Below, one piece after another: positions 33,850 through 43,932 of a stretch of 64,000 nucleotides of DNA (positions are counted from its first letter, which is position 1; each line of letters begins with the position of its first letter). The position numbers were made by a program, and so were the translations under genes. This DNA is from Chitinophagaceae bacterium. Lineage in GTDB: Bacteria > Bacteroidota > Bacteroidia > Chitinophagales > UBA10324. The notes beneath the pieces were generated by a model. It saw only the letters and a program-made list of their open reading frames with translations, had not been told where the DNA came from and ran no database searches. Where the stretch lies: NCBI GenBank assembly GCA_016704325.1, contig JADJAG010000012.1:124001-188000 (forward strand), read 5' to 3'.

Positions 33850-35835
33850 ATGAGAATGTTTACAATACTGTTTGCATTATTAGTTGCTACTCATACTATT
33901 TCAGGGCAGACAACAGCACCTGCCATACTTTGGCAAAAACTTCTTGGAGGAAATCTCGGCGAAGAGGCCCGTTATATACAATTAACTCCCGATGGTGGTT
34001 GTGTATTCACCGGCTTTGCACGATCTGCCAATGGTGATGTGACAGTTAACAAAGGAGATGATGATTTATGGGTTGTGAAATTAGATGAGAATGGTGGAAT
34101 ACAATGGCAGCATACATTTGGCGGTACCGGCCAGGAGTGGGGCAGACACATTCAGCTAACTGCTGATGGCGGTTATATCCTGGCGGGACACAATACTACC
34201 GCAAATGAAAATGGAGATGTACATGGCAACCAGGGAGGTTTTGATTTCTGGATTTTGAAATTGAGCAACTCCGGGCAATTGGAATGGCAGCAATCACTTG
34301 GTGGCTCATCCCTCGACCTGGCATACAGGATACAACAAACCGCAGACGGTAATTATGTAGTATTTGGCGGAACAAAATCTATTGATGGAGACGTAACAGG
34401 AAAGATTACTTCGGATGCAGATTATTGGTTGGTAAAGCTGGATCCGGAAGGTAACATCTTGTGGGAAAAGACAATCGGGGGTATTGGACATGAAGAAGGA
34501 AGCTCTATTGAATTAACCTATGATGGAGGCTTCATACTCTCTGGTTTTTCTGATTCCAAAAATGGCGATGTAACAGGCAATCACGGCGATTTTGATGCAC
34601 ACCTGGTAAAGACAGATAGTGACGGAAACATACAATGGTCTAAGTGTTATGGTGGAATATACAATGATGCAGCAAGGGATGCCCGGCAGACTGCAGACGG
34701 TGGTTATATTATGGCCGGTTACACGAATTCCGATGATGGTGAGGTGATTGGCAATCATGGCGGACAGGATGCATGGGTGGTGAAATTGGATGCAGATGGA
34801 TTTATTCAATGGCAGAAACCACTTGGCGGCAGTTCATTGGAATATGCATATTATGCTGAGCAGGCACGCGATAATAGTGGTTATTTAATAGTCGGACACA
34901 ACGGATCTGATGATGGTGATGTTACCGGCAATCATGGATTATATGATTGCTGGGTCGTGAAACTTGACGCGGAGGGTAATCTGATTTGGCAAAAATCCCT
35001 GGGAGGATCGGACCAGGATTATGGCAGGGCCGTCACCCAGACCTATACTGGCGATTATTTGATATCCGGTTATGCAAGTTCAATTGATGGAGATGTTTGT
35101 GGCAAGCATGGAGGGCCGGGATCAAAGGACGCCTGGATTGTTAAACTGCAGGGTAATTGCTTACTTCAACCCTATTACCGGGACAATGATGGTGACAGCT
35201 ATGGGGATCCGGCTGTTTCAACAAATAGCTGTGTACCCCCTCCGGAATTCGTGTCTAATAGTTCAGACTGCAATGATGACAGTACCCATATTCATCCCAA
35301 TGCAGATGAACTTTTCAATGGAATTGACGATGATTGTGATGTTGACATTGATGAAGGATGGCGTACTCCAATTAATAGCAGTGTACCTGTTCCTGGTATA
35401 GAAAACATACAGATGTATAGTAATTCTATTGTTAATTTATTTGGAGCTGTTATGGATTCTGTGGATAGGAATGAAAAACAAGCACTTTCCGGTGTAGAAG
35501 AAAATAAAACGGATAACTCACCGAATCATTTTTTCGACAATTCCAGCTTGACCGAAATAATGAATGCGGTAGTACTGCAATCAATAAACATCTATCCCAA
35601 CCCGGTAACCACAATAATGCTGCTGTCCTTTTTCTTAGATAAGCCAATAGTTGTTGAAATAGCGCTCTTGAATGCCATTGGCAAACCAATAGCTACTATC
35701 ACAAAGGCTGAGTTTGCTGCAGGCAACCATGAATTTAACTTTAATCGCGGATCACTTGATACGGGAATCTATTTCCTGCAACTGAGAACTCATGACGGTG
35801 CAATTATGAAGAAAATAATTTTGGCACAGTACTAA
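33850..35835 (+). CDS. Secreted seven-blade repeat protein with MopE motif and T9SS domain
   Basis: It has a signal peptide (MRMFTILFALLVATHTISGQ) and seven blades (ILWQKLLGGNLGEEAR to DAWIVKLQGN, about residues 26-437). A complete MopE-type motif follows (RDNDGDSYGDP, DCNDDSTHIHPNADELFNGIDDDCDVDIDEG), then a ~110-residue linker and a type A sorting domain (INIYPNPVTTIMLLSFF, then LLNAIGKPIATI and GIYFLQLRTHDG). The gene is intact. Blade by blade it matches the gene at 22972, including the unusual blade 1 (QLTPDGGC-x-FTGFARS) and blade 6 (EQAxDNSGYL). Unlike that gene it lacks promoter module F and has only the isolated palindrome far upstream. The ligand is unknown. Confidence 0.92.
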   Translation: MRMFTILFALLVATHTISGQTTAPAILWQKLLGGNLGEEARYIQLTPDGGCVFTGFARSANGDVTVNKGDDDLWVVKLDENGGIQWQHTFGGTGQEWGRHIQLTADGGYILAGHNTTANENGDVHGNQGGFDFWILKLSNSGQLEWQQSLGGSSLDLAYRIQQTADGNYVVFGGTKSIDGDVTGKITSDADYWLVKLDPEGNILWEKTIGGIGHEEGSSIELTYDGGFILSGFSDSKNGDVTGNHGDFDAHLVKTDSDGNIQWSKCYGGIYNDAARDARQTADGGYIMAGYTNSDDGEVIGNHGGQDAWVVKLDADGFIQWQKPLGGSSLEYAYYAEQARDNSGYLIVGHNGSDDGDVTGNHGLYDCWVVKLDAEGNLIWQKSLGGSDQDYGRAVTQTYTGDYLISGYASSIDGDVCGKHGGPGSKDAWIVKLQGNCLLQPYYRDNDGDSYGDPAVSTNSCVPPPEFVSNSSDCNDDSTHIHPNADELFNGIDDDCDVDIDEGWRTPINSSVPVPGIENIQMYSNSIVNLFGAVMDSVDRNEKQALSGVEENKTDNSPNHFFDNSSLTEIMNAVVLQSINIYPNPVTTIMLLSFFLDKPIVVEIALLNAIGKPIATITKAEFAAGNHEFNFNRGSLDTGIYFLQLRTHDGAIMKKIILAQY

Positions 35836-36150
35836 ATAGTGCTATGGTCAACTACTAAATTAGAGACCATAAGCATTTTTTAAATCGTTGTTCTGAAATT
35901 CACGGCCATACTGTTTCATGTTCAGAGAAGACATGGTATTTTGAAGATCACTTTTCATATTTACGCCTCAGAAAGTAGCATAGGCAAATTATCTGTGTTA
36001 TAGCTGATATTAATCATAGCTGTAACAGGGATAGGTTGATTATTTTAGCTCCGTATATTGATTGAAATAAATGTAATTCATATGCTGATGCTGATTCTGA
36101 GAGAGAAGTGATTCATTTGATTGGCAGAAGTGTATATAAAATGAGATTTT
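35836..36150 (+). other. Intergenic gap
   Basis: A short inverted repeat (TATGGTC at 35843-35849 with GACCATA at 35865-35871) followed by a T run may end the preceding transcript. Nothing else is recognisable in this AT-rich gap. Confidence 0.4.
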
Positions 36151-37548
36151 ATGAAACAATCATTGCTGGAACACTTTCACTCTAAACAGGAAAGCATCGA
36201 AGATAGAATTGATAAGGGAAAGGCGTTGCGTAAGAAGATTCCCCGTTTGCTGCATGCTGATTATAAGCCTTCATCGGACCGAAGGGATCCGGTGTCCATT
36301 TTGGAGAAGCAGGCCGAAACAAGGCTTCCTGACCTGGTGCCCATTCGCCATGCGCGTATGCTCACCTCCCCATTTGCTTTTTTGCGTGGCGCAGCAGCTA
36401 TCATGGCAGGCGACCTGGCAACCGGAGTTAACACCGGAATCACAGTGCAAGCTTGTGGTGATATGCATGTAGCTAATTTTGGCGTATTCGCTTCGGCAGA
36501 GCATAACCTGGTTTTTGGGATCAATGATTTTGATGAAACACTTCCGGGCCCGTGGGAATGGGATTTAAAACGCCTGGCGACAAGTGTAGTAACATCCGGG
36601 AAATTCCTGGGCGCAAATAAGCAATTGTGTAAAGACGCGGTGATGGAGACGGTGAGGTCCTACCGGGAACGTATTCGCAAATACGCATCGAAAGGAAACC
36701 TGGAACTATGGTATTCAACTATTGGTGAAAAAGATATCCTTGATGCATTGTCACCCTCTGCCCGGGAAGGTGCTGTTAGGATGATCAGTAAAGCGCGCGG
36801 CGCAACTCATATGCAGGTGTTGGGTAAACTCACCGACCTGGTCGATGATCAGTTCCGGTTACGGGTAAATGCACCGTTTATTGTCAGGGAAGCACATACG
36901 CAGGCAGGCAGGCCGATCAATGAGGCCCTGGAAATGTTTTTAGCGGCTTACTTTAAGTCACTTTCTGATGACCGGAAGCATCTGTTGAAACACTATCGTA
37001 TTGAAGATGTTGCCCGTAAAATTGTAGGAGTTGGCAGCGTAGGTACCCGTTGCTGGATAATTTTTCTTACCGGCACTGATGAAAATGATCCTTTTTTCCT
37101 TCAATTGAAGGAGGCACAGCCTTCCGTACTTGAACCATATCTTTCAAAAACGATTTACGAAAACCAGGGACGCCGTGTCGTGGAAGGCCAGCGGCTGATA
37201 CAGGGAGCTCCCGATATTTTTCTCGGATGGGGGGAAATTGACGGCATACATTTTTATGTGCGTCAGCTAAGAGATATGAAAGGAGGTGTAGACTTTGATC
37301 CGGAAAAGGTAAAAGTGAAAAACCTGCCGCAATATGGTGCCCTTTGCGGGTGGGCGCTGGCATTGGCACATGCAAAATCAGGAGATGCAGCATTGCTTTC
37401 CGGTTATTTGGGTAGCTCAGATGAAATTGATGAAGCAATAACTCAATACGCATTCGCATATGATGAACAGAATGAGAAGGACTTCAAAGTCTTCAATGAG
37501 GCCGTCTCCAGTGGAAGATTGAAAGCATCTATTGCGGAAGCGCAGTGA
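36151..37548 (+). CDS. DUF2252 family protein
   Basis: This 465-residue protein has the hallmarks of DUF2252: RHARMLTSPFAFLRGAAAIMAGDLA (about 66-90), ACGDMHVANFG (101-111) and INDFDETLPGPWEWDLKRLA (124-143). The C-G-D104-x-H106-x-x-N109 and D126-x-D128 motifs resemble the catalytic and metal-binding loops of aminoglycoside-phosphotransferase-like kinases. A phosphotransferase role is therefore plausible but unproven. It is cytoplasmic, with no signal peptide. It stands alone between secreted propeller genes, with gaps of more than 300 bp on both sides, and is probably monocistronic. The length is normal and no truncation is seen. Confidence 0.9.
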   Translation: MKQSLLEHFHSKQESIEDRIDKGKALRKKIPRLLHADYKPSSDRRDPVSILEKQAETRLPDLVPIRHARMLTSPFAFLRGAAAIMAGDLATGVNTGITVQACGDMHVANFGVFASAEHNLVFGINDFDETLPGPWEWDLKRLATSVVTSGKFLGANKQLCKDAVMETVRSYRERIRKYASKGNLELWYSTIGEKDILDALSPSAREGAVRMISKARGATHMQVLGKLTDLVDDQFRLRVNAPFIVREAHTQAGRPINEALEMFLAAYFKSLSDDRKHLLKHYRIEDVARKIVGVGSVGTRCWIIFLTGTDENDPFFLQLKEAQPSVLEPYLSKTIYENQGRRVVEGQRLIQGAPDIFLGWGEIDGIHFYVRQLRDMKGGVDFDPEKVKVKNLPQYGALCGWALALAHAKSGDAALLSGYLGSSDEIDEAITQYAFAYDEQNEKDFKVFNEAVSSGRLKASIAEAQ

Positions 37549-38003
37549 GCAGGTAATGAGTTGATTTTCTTTCAACACTATGTTTCTGTAAGAGATAGAA
37601 CCTTTCAAAAAAGAATAAACGCGAAGTCGCTAAGTCGTCAGGTTTTTTTGGAAGCATTGATAACTCATTGCTTGTCGCTTATGATCAATTAGTGTAGTTA
37701 ATCCGTACTCGCGCTCCCTCAACGTTTTATTTTTTTTGTAGTATTACAAGTACTTATAATTTGTGATGTGAACCATATTAACTACTGAAGGTTTCTCAGC
37801 ATACAAATTTATTAATACGGCAACTATCGAGGCGATATTCACTTTAATGGAGAAGCTTTTATTCCACGAAGTTGTATGATTCATCCTATGTCTTATGATG
37901 GAGGTCATTGCTACAGTTGATGCCGATCACATTTTATCGGAAAGGCCTCGGTTAATTTTGCCTGTTACCTTATAACAAGGTGAACTTAAAAAAAACTATA
38001 GTT
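37549..38003 (+). other. Intergenic gap with short repeat fragment
   Basis: ACGCGAAGTCGCTAAGTCG near 37620 matches part of the 190-bp repeat unit at 46548-47095. No gene, hairpin or palindrome module is evident in the rest. Confidence 0.4.
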
Positions 38004-40094
38004 ATGAAAACGATGATAACAAGAAGTGTAATGGCAGTACTGATACTGTTTACATCCTTTATCAGGTTGAATGCACAAGTAACTTTTGAAAAGACATTTG
38101 ACATCAGCGGTGATGATGTGGCAAACGATGTAAGACAAACGAGTGATGGTGGATTTATTATTTGCGGATCAGTTGATTATTCAGCTATGTCGAGTGGAGA
38201 TGTTATACTCATCAGGACAAATGCAAATGGTGACACCTTATGGACTAAAATTTATGGCGGAATAGGTGCTGATGCAGGTAATTCAGTGCTTCAAACCAGT
38301 GATGGGGGATTTATTGTTGCCGGCAGCACCAACAGCTGGGGAGCCGGTTCCACGGATGCCTATCTCATTAAAACAGATGCCTCCGGTAATGTACAATGGA
38401 GCAAAACAATCGGTACACCTTCCGGTGATGCTGCTTATGGTATTATTCAAAAAGCAGATGGTGGCTATGTTTTTTCAGGTTATGAGAATTCTTTCCTGTT
38501 GAATGGACAATCGCATCTGGTAAGTACGGATGCATTAGGAAATGTATTATGGTCGAAAACATATGGCATTTCAACGAGAACAAATTTCAGCTTTGCCCTG
38601 GAATCAACAGATGAAGGTGGTTATGTATTAGGCGGATATGAGAATCAGTTTTTATCTAATAATTATGAATACAGCTTGATTAAAACAGATGCATCCGGAA
38701 ATTTAATTTGGTACAAAACAATCGGAGATGTTGATGTAGACAGGAACTTCACCCTGGCACGAAGCAATGACGGCGGTTTTGTTGTGGCAGGTACCAACTT
38801 CACGGTATCAAGCAGTGAGATCAATCTTGTAAAAGTGGATGCCAATGGTGTGGTGGTATGGACAAAAAAATATGGTGGCATTTACAATGAGTTTGCATTT
38901 GCACTTACTGCTATGTCAGATGGTGGTTTTGTTTTTGGAGGATTTTCTGCCAGTTTCTCTCCTAACAATAATAACAACGCCTATTTCGGTAAAACGGATG
39001 CTGCAGGCAATCTCTTATGGAGTAAGGTGATGGATGGAACAGGATATGATATAATCTATGCCATCAGAGAAGCCAGTGATGGTGGATTGGTTTTGGTAGG
39101 CGTAAAGGATGAAGTAGCAGGTGTCAGCGGCAATTTGTATTTCGCTAAAACAGATGCTGACGGCAATACCGGTTGTAATCTTACGGTTAATTCCATAGTT
39201 TCCATTCCACCAACCATCGTGGGCCCGGTAACTGCCAATGGCACTTCCATTCCAACAGTTACAAACATTACACCCATAGTTTACGGAGGAGCTGACATTA
39301 ACACGATTTGTGCTTCCTGCTCCATTACCGCAACTATTACACCTTCCGGAGATGTTTCATTCTGCTCCGGAACTTCACTTACCCTGCTTGCGAATGCCGG
39401 AACCGGTATCAGCTATCAATGGTATAGAAACGGTGCAATTATCACCGGTGCAACTGACCAGGCTTTTACAACCAAGAAGGGTGGAAAATTCAGTGTTACA
39501 GAATACAGCAGTCTGGGATGCAGTGCCAGTTCAGAAAAAGTAGTTGTTACCAAACTGGAAAGCCCTGTAGCTACGATTACACCATTAGGAGATCTTGATA
39601 TCTGTGCAACCGGTTTTGTAGACCTCCAGGCAAATGCAGGAATGGGTTACAGTTATCAGTGGCTGAAAGGAAGTAATCTTATTGCCGGTGAAACAAACCA
39701 AATTTATACTGCGACAATAAAAGGAAGTTTTAAAGTATCGGTTAAGGCCGACAATGGTTGTGCAAGCTTGTCGAAAGCAGTAAAGGTTACGAAGTCTTGT
39801 AAGGAATCAGACTTATCGGATATGCAGGCTGAAAGCATTTTGCAGTGTTACCCCAATCCATCCAACGGGCAATTCACCCTGGATGTTAAAATGGACAATG
39901 GTGTAACCGGCAATGCAACGCTGGAGATTGTGAATGTACTGAATCAGCGTGTTTATGCACAACAGGTTTTTCTGGCAGATGGCATGCTGAATACAGAAGT
40001 TGATGCTGTTTCTTTTTTGGAGGATGGCATTTATTTAGTCAGGTTAACAACCGGTAACCAGGTTTTCTCTGAACGCCTGATGATCGTACGATAA
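38004..40094 (+). CDS. Secreted seven-blade repeat protein with Ig-like domains and T9SS domain
   Basis: The ATG at 38004 is preferred to an upstream GTG because it begins a clean signal peptide (MKTMITRSVMAVLILFTSF..LNAQ). Seven ~52-residue blades follow (about 24-380) with the plan LWxKxxGG, ALxxxSDGGFVxxG and LIKTDASGN. They are more divergent than the 17-25 kb genes and lack the DGDVSGNHGG turn. Two Ig-like domains follow, each with YQW and a Cys pair (ISYQWYRNGAIITGATDQ and YSYQWLKGSNLIAGETNQ). They closely resemble those in 5658-7763. The type A sorting domain covers about 610-697 (LQCYPNPSNGQFTLDV, then VNVLNQRVYAQ and GIYLVRLTTGN). The gene is intact and has no MopE motif. Confidence 0.9.
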   Translation: MKTMITRSVMAVLILFTSFIRLNAQVTFEKTFDISGDDVANDVRQTSDGGFIICGSVDYSAMSSGDVILIRTNANGDTLWTKIYGGIGADAGNSVLQTSDGGFIVAGSTNSWGAGSTDAYLIKTDASGNVQWSKTIGTPSGDAAYGIIQKADGGYVFSGYENSFLLNGQSHLVSTDALGNVLWSKTYGISTRTNFSFALESTDEGGYVLGGYENQFLSNNYEYSLIKTDASGNLIWYKTIGDVDVDRNFTLARSNDGGFVVAGTNFTVSSSEINLVKVDANGVVVWTKKYGGIYNEFAFALTAMSDGGFVFGGFSASFSPNNNNNAYFGKTDAAGNLLWSKVMDGTGYDIIYAIREASDGGLVLVGVKDEVAGVSGNLYFAKTDADGNTGCNLTVNSIVSIPPTIVGPVTANGTSIPTVTNITPIVYGGADINTICASCSITATITPSGDVSFCSGTSLTLLANAGTGISYQWYRNGAIITGATDQAFTTKKGGKFSVTEYSSLGCSASSEKVVVTKLESPVATITPLGDLDICATGFVDLQANAGMGYSYQWLKGSNLIAGETNQIYTATIKGSFKVSVKADNGCASLSKAVKVTKSCKESDLSDMQAESILQCYPNPSNGQFTLDVKMDNGVTGNATLEIVNVLNQRVYAQQVFLADGMLNTEVDAVSFLEDGIYLVRLTTGNQVFSERLMIVR

Positions 40095-40118
40095 TTTCTT
40101 AAATAGTATAAGAGGAAC

Positions 40119-40153
40119 ACAGGTGCAGGTAGTTTATCTGCACCTGTTTTTTT
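40119..40153 (+). terminator. Rho-independent terminator
   Basis: A 10-bp stem ACAGGTGCAG/CTGCACCTGT (40119-40128 with 40138-40147) is followed by a run of Ts. It lies 25 bp after the stop of the preceding gene. The rest of the gap up to 40460 shows no gene. Confidence 0.9.
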
Positions 40154-40460
40154 ACAGGCTAAACTCTGTTTAAATCGGTTCAGCACAATAACCAATATTG
40201 AATGATTTTCTTTAACCAAAGCTGTGTTGGTCAATGATAAATGCGCACGCCCTGTTTTTTCAATCCTGAATATTTACCGTTCAGTAACGATTTCCACCCA
40301 TTGAGTTTATTAGTGGTACTATTTGCATAGTACGAGTGACTATAGTCATTTTATACTGCATTATTTGACAGTTACTTTGGCCTGCGCCTTTTTTGAATTT
40401 TACTTTCTGTAATCTTCTTTTGAACGGCAATTAATTCTTTTAACATTAAAAAAGTAAAAC

Positions 40461-42455
40461 ATGAAAAAGATAATTTTAGGACTTATCAGTATGGTGTTCA
40501 TTGGACTCGCAGCCAGTGCCCAATGGACCATTGATTCAGTAAACACCGTTGGAGTTTATCCTTACAAAGGAACCACTTCCGGTCAGGCCGTTTTCAGTAA
40601 TGGAACAGAATGGAATGTTTTTGATGCAAACACCAATGTGCACACCTTTGGTAACTTATCCATCTCCAGGAATTATGCAGATGTGGTGAGTTATGGTGAT
40701 AAAGTTTATTTCGGCGGTGGAAAGTTTGGAAGCAATGCAGATCCGCAGTACACCAATATGGTTGATGTGTATGATGGCACCACCAATACCTGGTCTACGC
40801 TCACGCTTTCCAAAAAAAGACAAGTGGGAGGAGGAGGCGCTGCAGGGAATAAACTTGTATTTGGAGGAGGCATTGGACGCACAGATATCTCAGGCCCGGT
40901 TTACCTGTATGCTACTGCCGATATTTTTGATATCACTACGGGAGTTCGTACAACAGGTAAACTGTCCAAAGCACGCTCCAATATTTCTGTTGGCGCAGCC
41001 GGAAACAAGATCGTTTTTGCCGGCGGATGGTTCTGGGACATGAGCTACAATATTATTAATTCCAATGCAGTTGATATTTATGATGTCACTACAGGATTAT
41101 GGACCAAAACTACACTTTCGATTAAAAGAGAAAGTATGGCGGTTGCAGTAGTGGGCGATGAAATAATTTTTGCAGGTGGCGCAACCAATAACGGCGGCAC
41201 AGTAAAGAATGTTGACATTTACAATGTGTCAAATGATACCTGGACGACCACTAATCTGCCGACAGCACGTTATGGTCTTAAGGCAGTAGTGGTAGGAACC
41301 AATGCCTATTTTGCCGGAGGTTTATTTGATGCGATAGAGAATGAAGTAGATATTTATAACACCGCAGCAGATTCGTGGAGTACCATTTATATTCCGGTTT
41401 CGCTCAGTGCATTTTCTATGAGCGTCATCAATGATAAAATTTATTTTGCAGGTGGCTATATTTCCGGAACGAGTACCTATTCCAACCTGGTACAGATTTA
41501 TGATCCTGCTACCTCAACCTGGTCAACGGAGTATTTATCCATTGGCAGAAGAGATGTAGCAGCATTGACTGTTGTAAACAAAGGATATTTTGCCGGAGGC
41601 GTTTATGCTTATGGATATCCTGTTGCACTTACCACCAAACGTGTTGACATACTTTCCACCTCAAGCCCGGTTGCTGATTTTACAGCAAGTGCCACCACAA
41701 TAATTGCAGGTGGTACTGTTGATTTTAGTGATCAGAGTAACAATAACCCGACTTCCTGGATGTGGACATTCGATGGAGGAGTACCCTCCACATCCACTGT
41801 TCAAAATCCAACTGGCATTCAGTATAGCAATGCAGGTATTTTTGATGTGACGTTAGTAGCAACCAATACCGAAGGTTCAAGTACGATTACCAAAACCGGT
41901 TACATCACGGTGAATGCAGCGCCTTGCGCAGTACCTGCCGGTTTAAGTACAACCGGAATAGCTGCTACATCAGCAACATTCAGCTGGGATGCAGTAAGTG
42001 GAGCTACCAAATTCAAGGTTTCCTGGAAAGTGGCCGGAAATAATCCATGGACCACAACCACCACCACTTCCACATCAAAAATGGTAACAGGCCTTTTAGT
42101 TAATACCGCTTACAGCTGGAAAGTGAAAACAGTTTGCAGTAATGGTATTTCATCCGCATTCTCTGCCAATCAGAACTTTACCACTGCTCCTGCAAAGCAA
42201 GGTGACTTTGTTACCTCCGGGCTCGCTGCTTATCCGAATCCGGTAACCGACCAGTTTCGCCTTTCTGTTTCATCATCTATGCAGTTACCGGTTACTTGCA
42301 CCGTCTTTAACATGCAAGGAAGTATTGTAAAGGAATTTGTGTTGAGTGATTATAGCCAGATGGTAAGTGTTTCCGATTGGTCAGCAGGCAACTATTACAT
42401 CAGAATCGTTGATACCCAATTAAACAGTGCAGGATTGAAACTGACAAAACAGTAA
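40461..42455 (+). CDS. Secreted kelch-repeat protein with PKD, fibronectin III and T9SS domains
   Basis: A 664-residue protein with a signal peptide (about 1-20, ending GLAASA). Kelch repeats run from about residue 35 to 400 (VVSYGDKVYFGGGKF, then NMVDVYDGTTNTWSTLTL, AVVGDEIIFAGG and VDIYNTAADSWSTI), about six to seven blades. A PKD domain (VADFTASATTIIAGGTVDFSDQS, WTFDGG) spans about 403-485. A fibronectin type III-like domain (PAGLSTTGIAATSATFSWDAV, then YSWKVKTVCSNG) spans about 490-575. The sorting domain at the end has AAYPNPVTDQFRLSV. PKD and Fn3 modules usually act as spacers in surface proteins and glycan-active enzymes. No catalytic domain is seen, so an adhesive or binding role is the likely one. 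A terminator follows. Confidence 0.92.
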   Translation: MKKIILGLISMVFIGLAASAQWTIDSVNTVGVYPYKGTTSGQAVFSNGTEWNVFDANTNVHTFGNLSISRNYADVVSYGDKVYFGGGKFGSNADPQYTNMVDVYDGTTNTWSTLTLSKKRQVGGGGAAGNKLVFGGGIGRTDISGPVYLYATADIFDITTGVRTTGKLSKARSNISVGAAGNKIVFAGGWFWDMSYNIINSNAVDIYDVTTGLWTKTTLSIKRESMAVAVVGDEIIFAGGATNNGGTVKNVDIYNVSNDTWTTTNLPTARYGLKAVVVGTNAYFAGGLFDAIENEVDIYNTAADSWSTIYIPVSLSAFSMSVINDKIYFAGGYISGTSTYSNLVQIYDPATSTWSTEYLSIGRRDVAALTVVNKGYFAGGVYAYGYPVALTTKRVDILSTSSPVADFTASATTIIAGGTVDFSDQSNNNPTSWMWTFDGGVPSTSTVQNPTGIQYSNAGIFDVTLVATNTEGSSTITKTGYITVNAAPCAVPAGLSTTGIAATSATFSWDAVSGATKFKVSWKVAGNNPWTTTTTTSTSKMVTGLLVNTAYSWKVKTVCSNGISSAFSANQNFTTAPAKQGDFVTSGLAAYPNPVTDQFRLSVSSSMQLPVTCTVFNMQGSIVKEFVLSDYSQMVSVSDWSAGNYYIRIVDTQLNSAGLKLTKQ

Positions 42456-42502
42456 ACTTCTGTACGGATAAACATTATTTGCGATTAGATTTCTGTTTTT
42501 TT

Positions 42503-42533
42503 AGCCGTGTCTTAAAAAAGGCACGGCTTTTTT
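42503..42533 (+). terminator. Rho-independent terminator
   Basis: Stem AGCCGTG/CACGGCT (42503-42509 with 42522-42528) followed by six Ts, 48 bp after the stop of the kelch protein gene. Confidence 0.9.
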
Positions 42534-42723
42534 AGTTCAATGCATCATCTTTCCGTCAAATGATTTTTTCACCTGCAACAGACCTTTTTATTGGTAGTTT
42601 TAACCAATGTTTTACAGATAACAGGATTCTGTATTTTCTTATAAGGAAACATACAGCCTCCGTACGTTGAAATTGCTTGCTGATCTTTGATTCCTTAAAA
42701 CCTGACCAGTAAATAGTAAAAAC

Positions 42724-43917
42724 ATGTGTATTCGAAAAGCAGGTGCGCTACTTTTTTGTTGTATGGTTTTGCATTTTACGATGTATGCGCAAACCGTCAA
42801 ACGGCTGGATAAAAGCAGCATCTCATTCGCAGCATTGGACGATAGCATACAGTCATTAATGAAAGCCGCGAATGTGCAGGGCCTGGCCATCAGCGTTTTC
42901 AATCACAATCAACCCATCTATAAAAAAGCTTTTGGCTATAAACGGTTCGATACGAAAGAACCACTCAAAACAAGTACAAATATTTATGGTGCTTCGTTAA
43001 GCAAAGCAGTATTTGCTGTATTGGTCATGCAATTGGTGGAAGAAGGTATCATTGACCTGGATAAACCATTACAGGATTATTTACCTAAACCTATTTATGA
43101 ATACACGCCCTCTAAAAAATGGCATGATGATTACAGCGACTTGCGAAATGATACTTTGTATAGAAAGATTACTGCAAGGATGTGCCTCGATCATACATCC
43201 GGTTTTCCGAATTGGCGCTGGTATGAACCGGATCAAAAGCTCAGGGTGAATTTTACACCGGGATTAAAGTATAGTTATTCCGGAGAAGGGTTGGTATATC
43301 TGCAGGTGGTGCTTGAATATATGCTGGGCAAAACATTAGAGACCATGATGCAGGAGAAGCTGTTTGTACCGTTGGGGATGAAGCATTCTTCCTATACCTG
43401 GCAACCTGAATTTGAAAGTGATTATGCAATCGGCCATACCACTACCGGTGAGCTGTATGAAAAGGATAAGGATAATGAAGCGCGGTCGGCCAGTACCCTC
43501 GAAACCACAGCCGATGACTACGCACTTTTTGTGGAGGCTGTTTTGAAGAGCAGCTTACTTAAGCCTGCAACAACAAAGGAAATGTTCACCCCGCAGATTA
43601 GGATCCGCACTGTGCAGCAGTTTGGTCCGCTGGAGCTGCGTGACTCCACCTTGAATGATGCAATTGAATTAAGTTATGGCCTGGGTTGGGTATTGTTGCA
43701 GTCGCCCTATGGCACAGGCGCTTTCAAGGAAGGGCATGGCGATGGCTTTCAGCACTATTGCATCCTTTTTCCGGAGAAGAGAATTGCTGTAGTGATGATG
43801 AGTAACAGCGACAATGCAGAAGGTATATTCAAGCAATTACTGGAACTCACCATTGCTGATACTTTTACTCCTTGGTATTGGGAGAATTATATTCCTTATA
43901 ATGAAAGGGGGAATTGA
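42724..43917 (+). CDS. Serine hydrolase of the beta-lactamase/esterase (PF00144) family
   Basis: A 397-residue secreted enzyme with a signal peptide (about 1-23, ending MYAQ). The nucleophile motif is S91-L-S-K94 (S-x-x-K) in YGASLSKAVFAV. The Tyr motif is Y185-S-G (normally Y-x-N, here Gly in place of Asn) in YSYSGEGLVYL, and the H-x-G-type motif is GHGDGFQHY near residue 340. The family includes class C beta-lactamases, DD-peptidases and esterases. The substitution at Y-x-N and the lack of KTG favour an esterase or peptidase over a true beta-lactamase; no resistance claim is supported. The DUF2071 gene begins 15 bp downstream, so they are probably co-transcribed. Confidence 0.9.
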   Translation: MCIRKAGALLFCCMVLHFTMYAQTVKRLDKSSISFAALDDSIQSLMKAANVQGLAISVFNHNQPIYKKAFGYKRFDTKEPLKTSTNIYGASLSKAVFAVLVMQLVEEGIIDLDKPLQDYLPKPIYEYTPSKKWHDDYSDLRNDTLYRKITARMCLDHTSGFPNWRWYEPDQKLRVNFTPGLKYSYSGEGLVYLQVVLEYMLGKTLETMMQEKLFVPLGMKHSSYTWQPEFESDYAIGHTTTGELYEKDKDNEARSASTLETTADDYALFVEAVLKSSLLKPATTKEMFTPQIRIRTVQQFGPLELRDSTLNDAIELSYGLGWVLLQSPYGTGAFKEGHGDGFQHYCILFPEKRIAVVMMSNSDNAEGIFKQLLELTIADTFTPWYWENYIPYNERGN

Positions 43918-43932
43918 AAAAATGATTGTAAC

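Noticed and set aside
42724..43917. An antibiotic-resistance beta-lactamase
   Set aside because: The Y-x-N motif is altered and no KTG motif is seen; many PF00144 proteins are esterases or peptidases.
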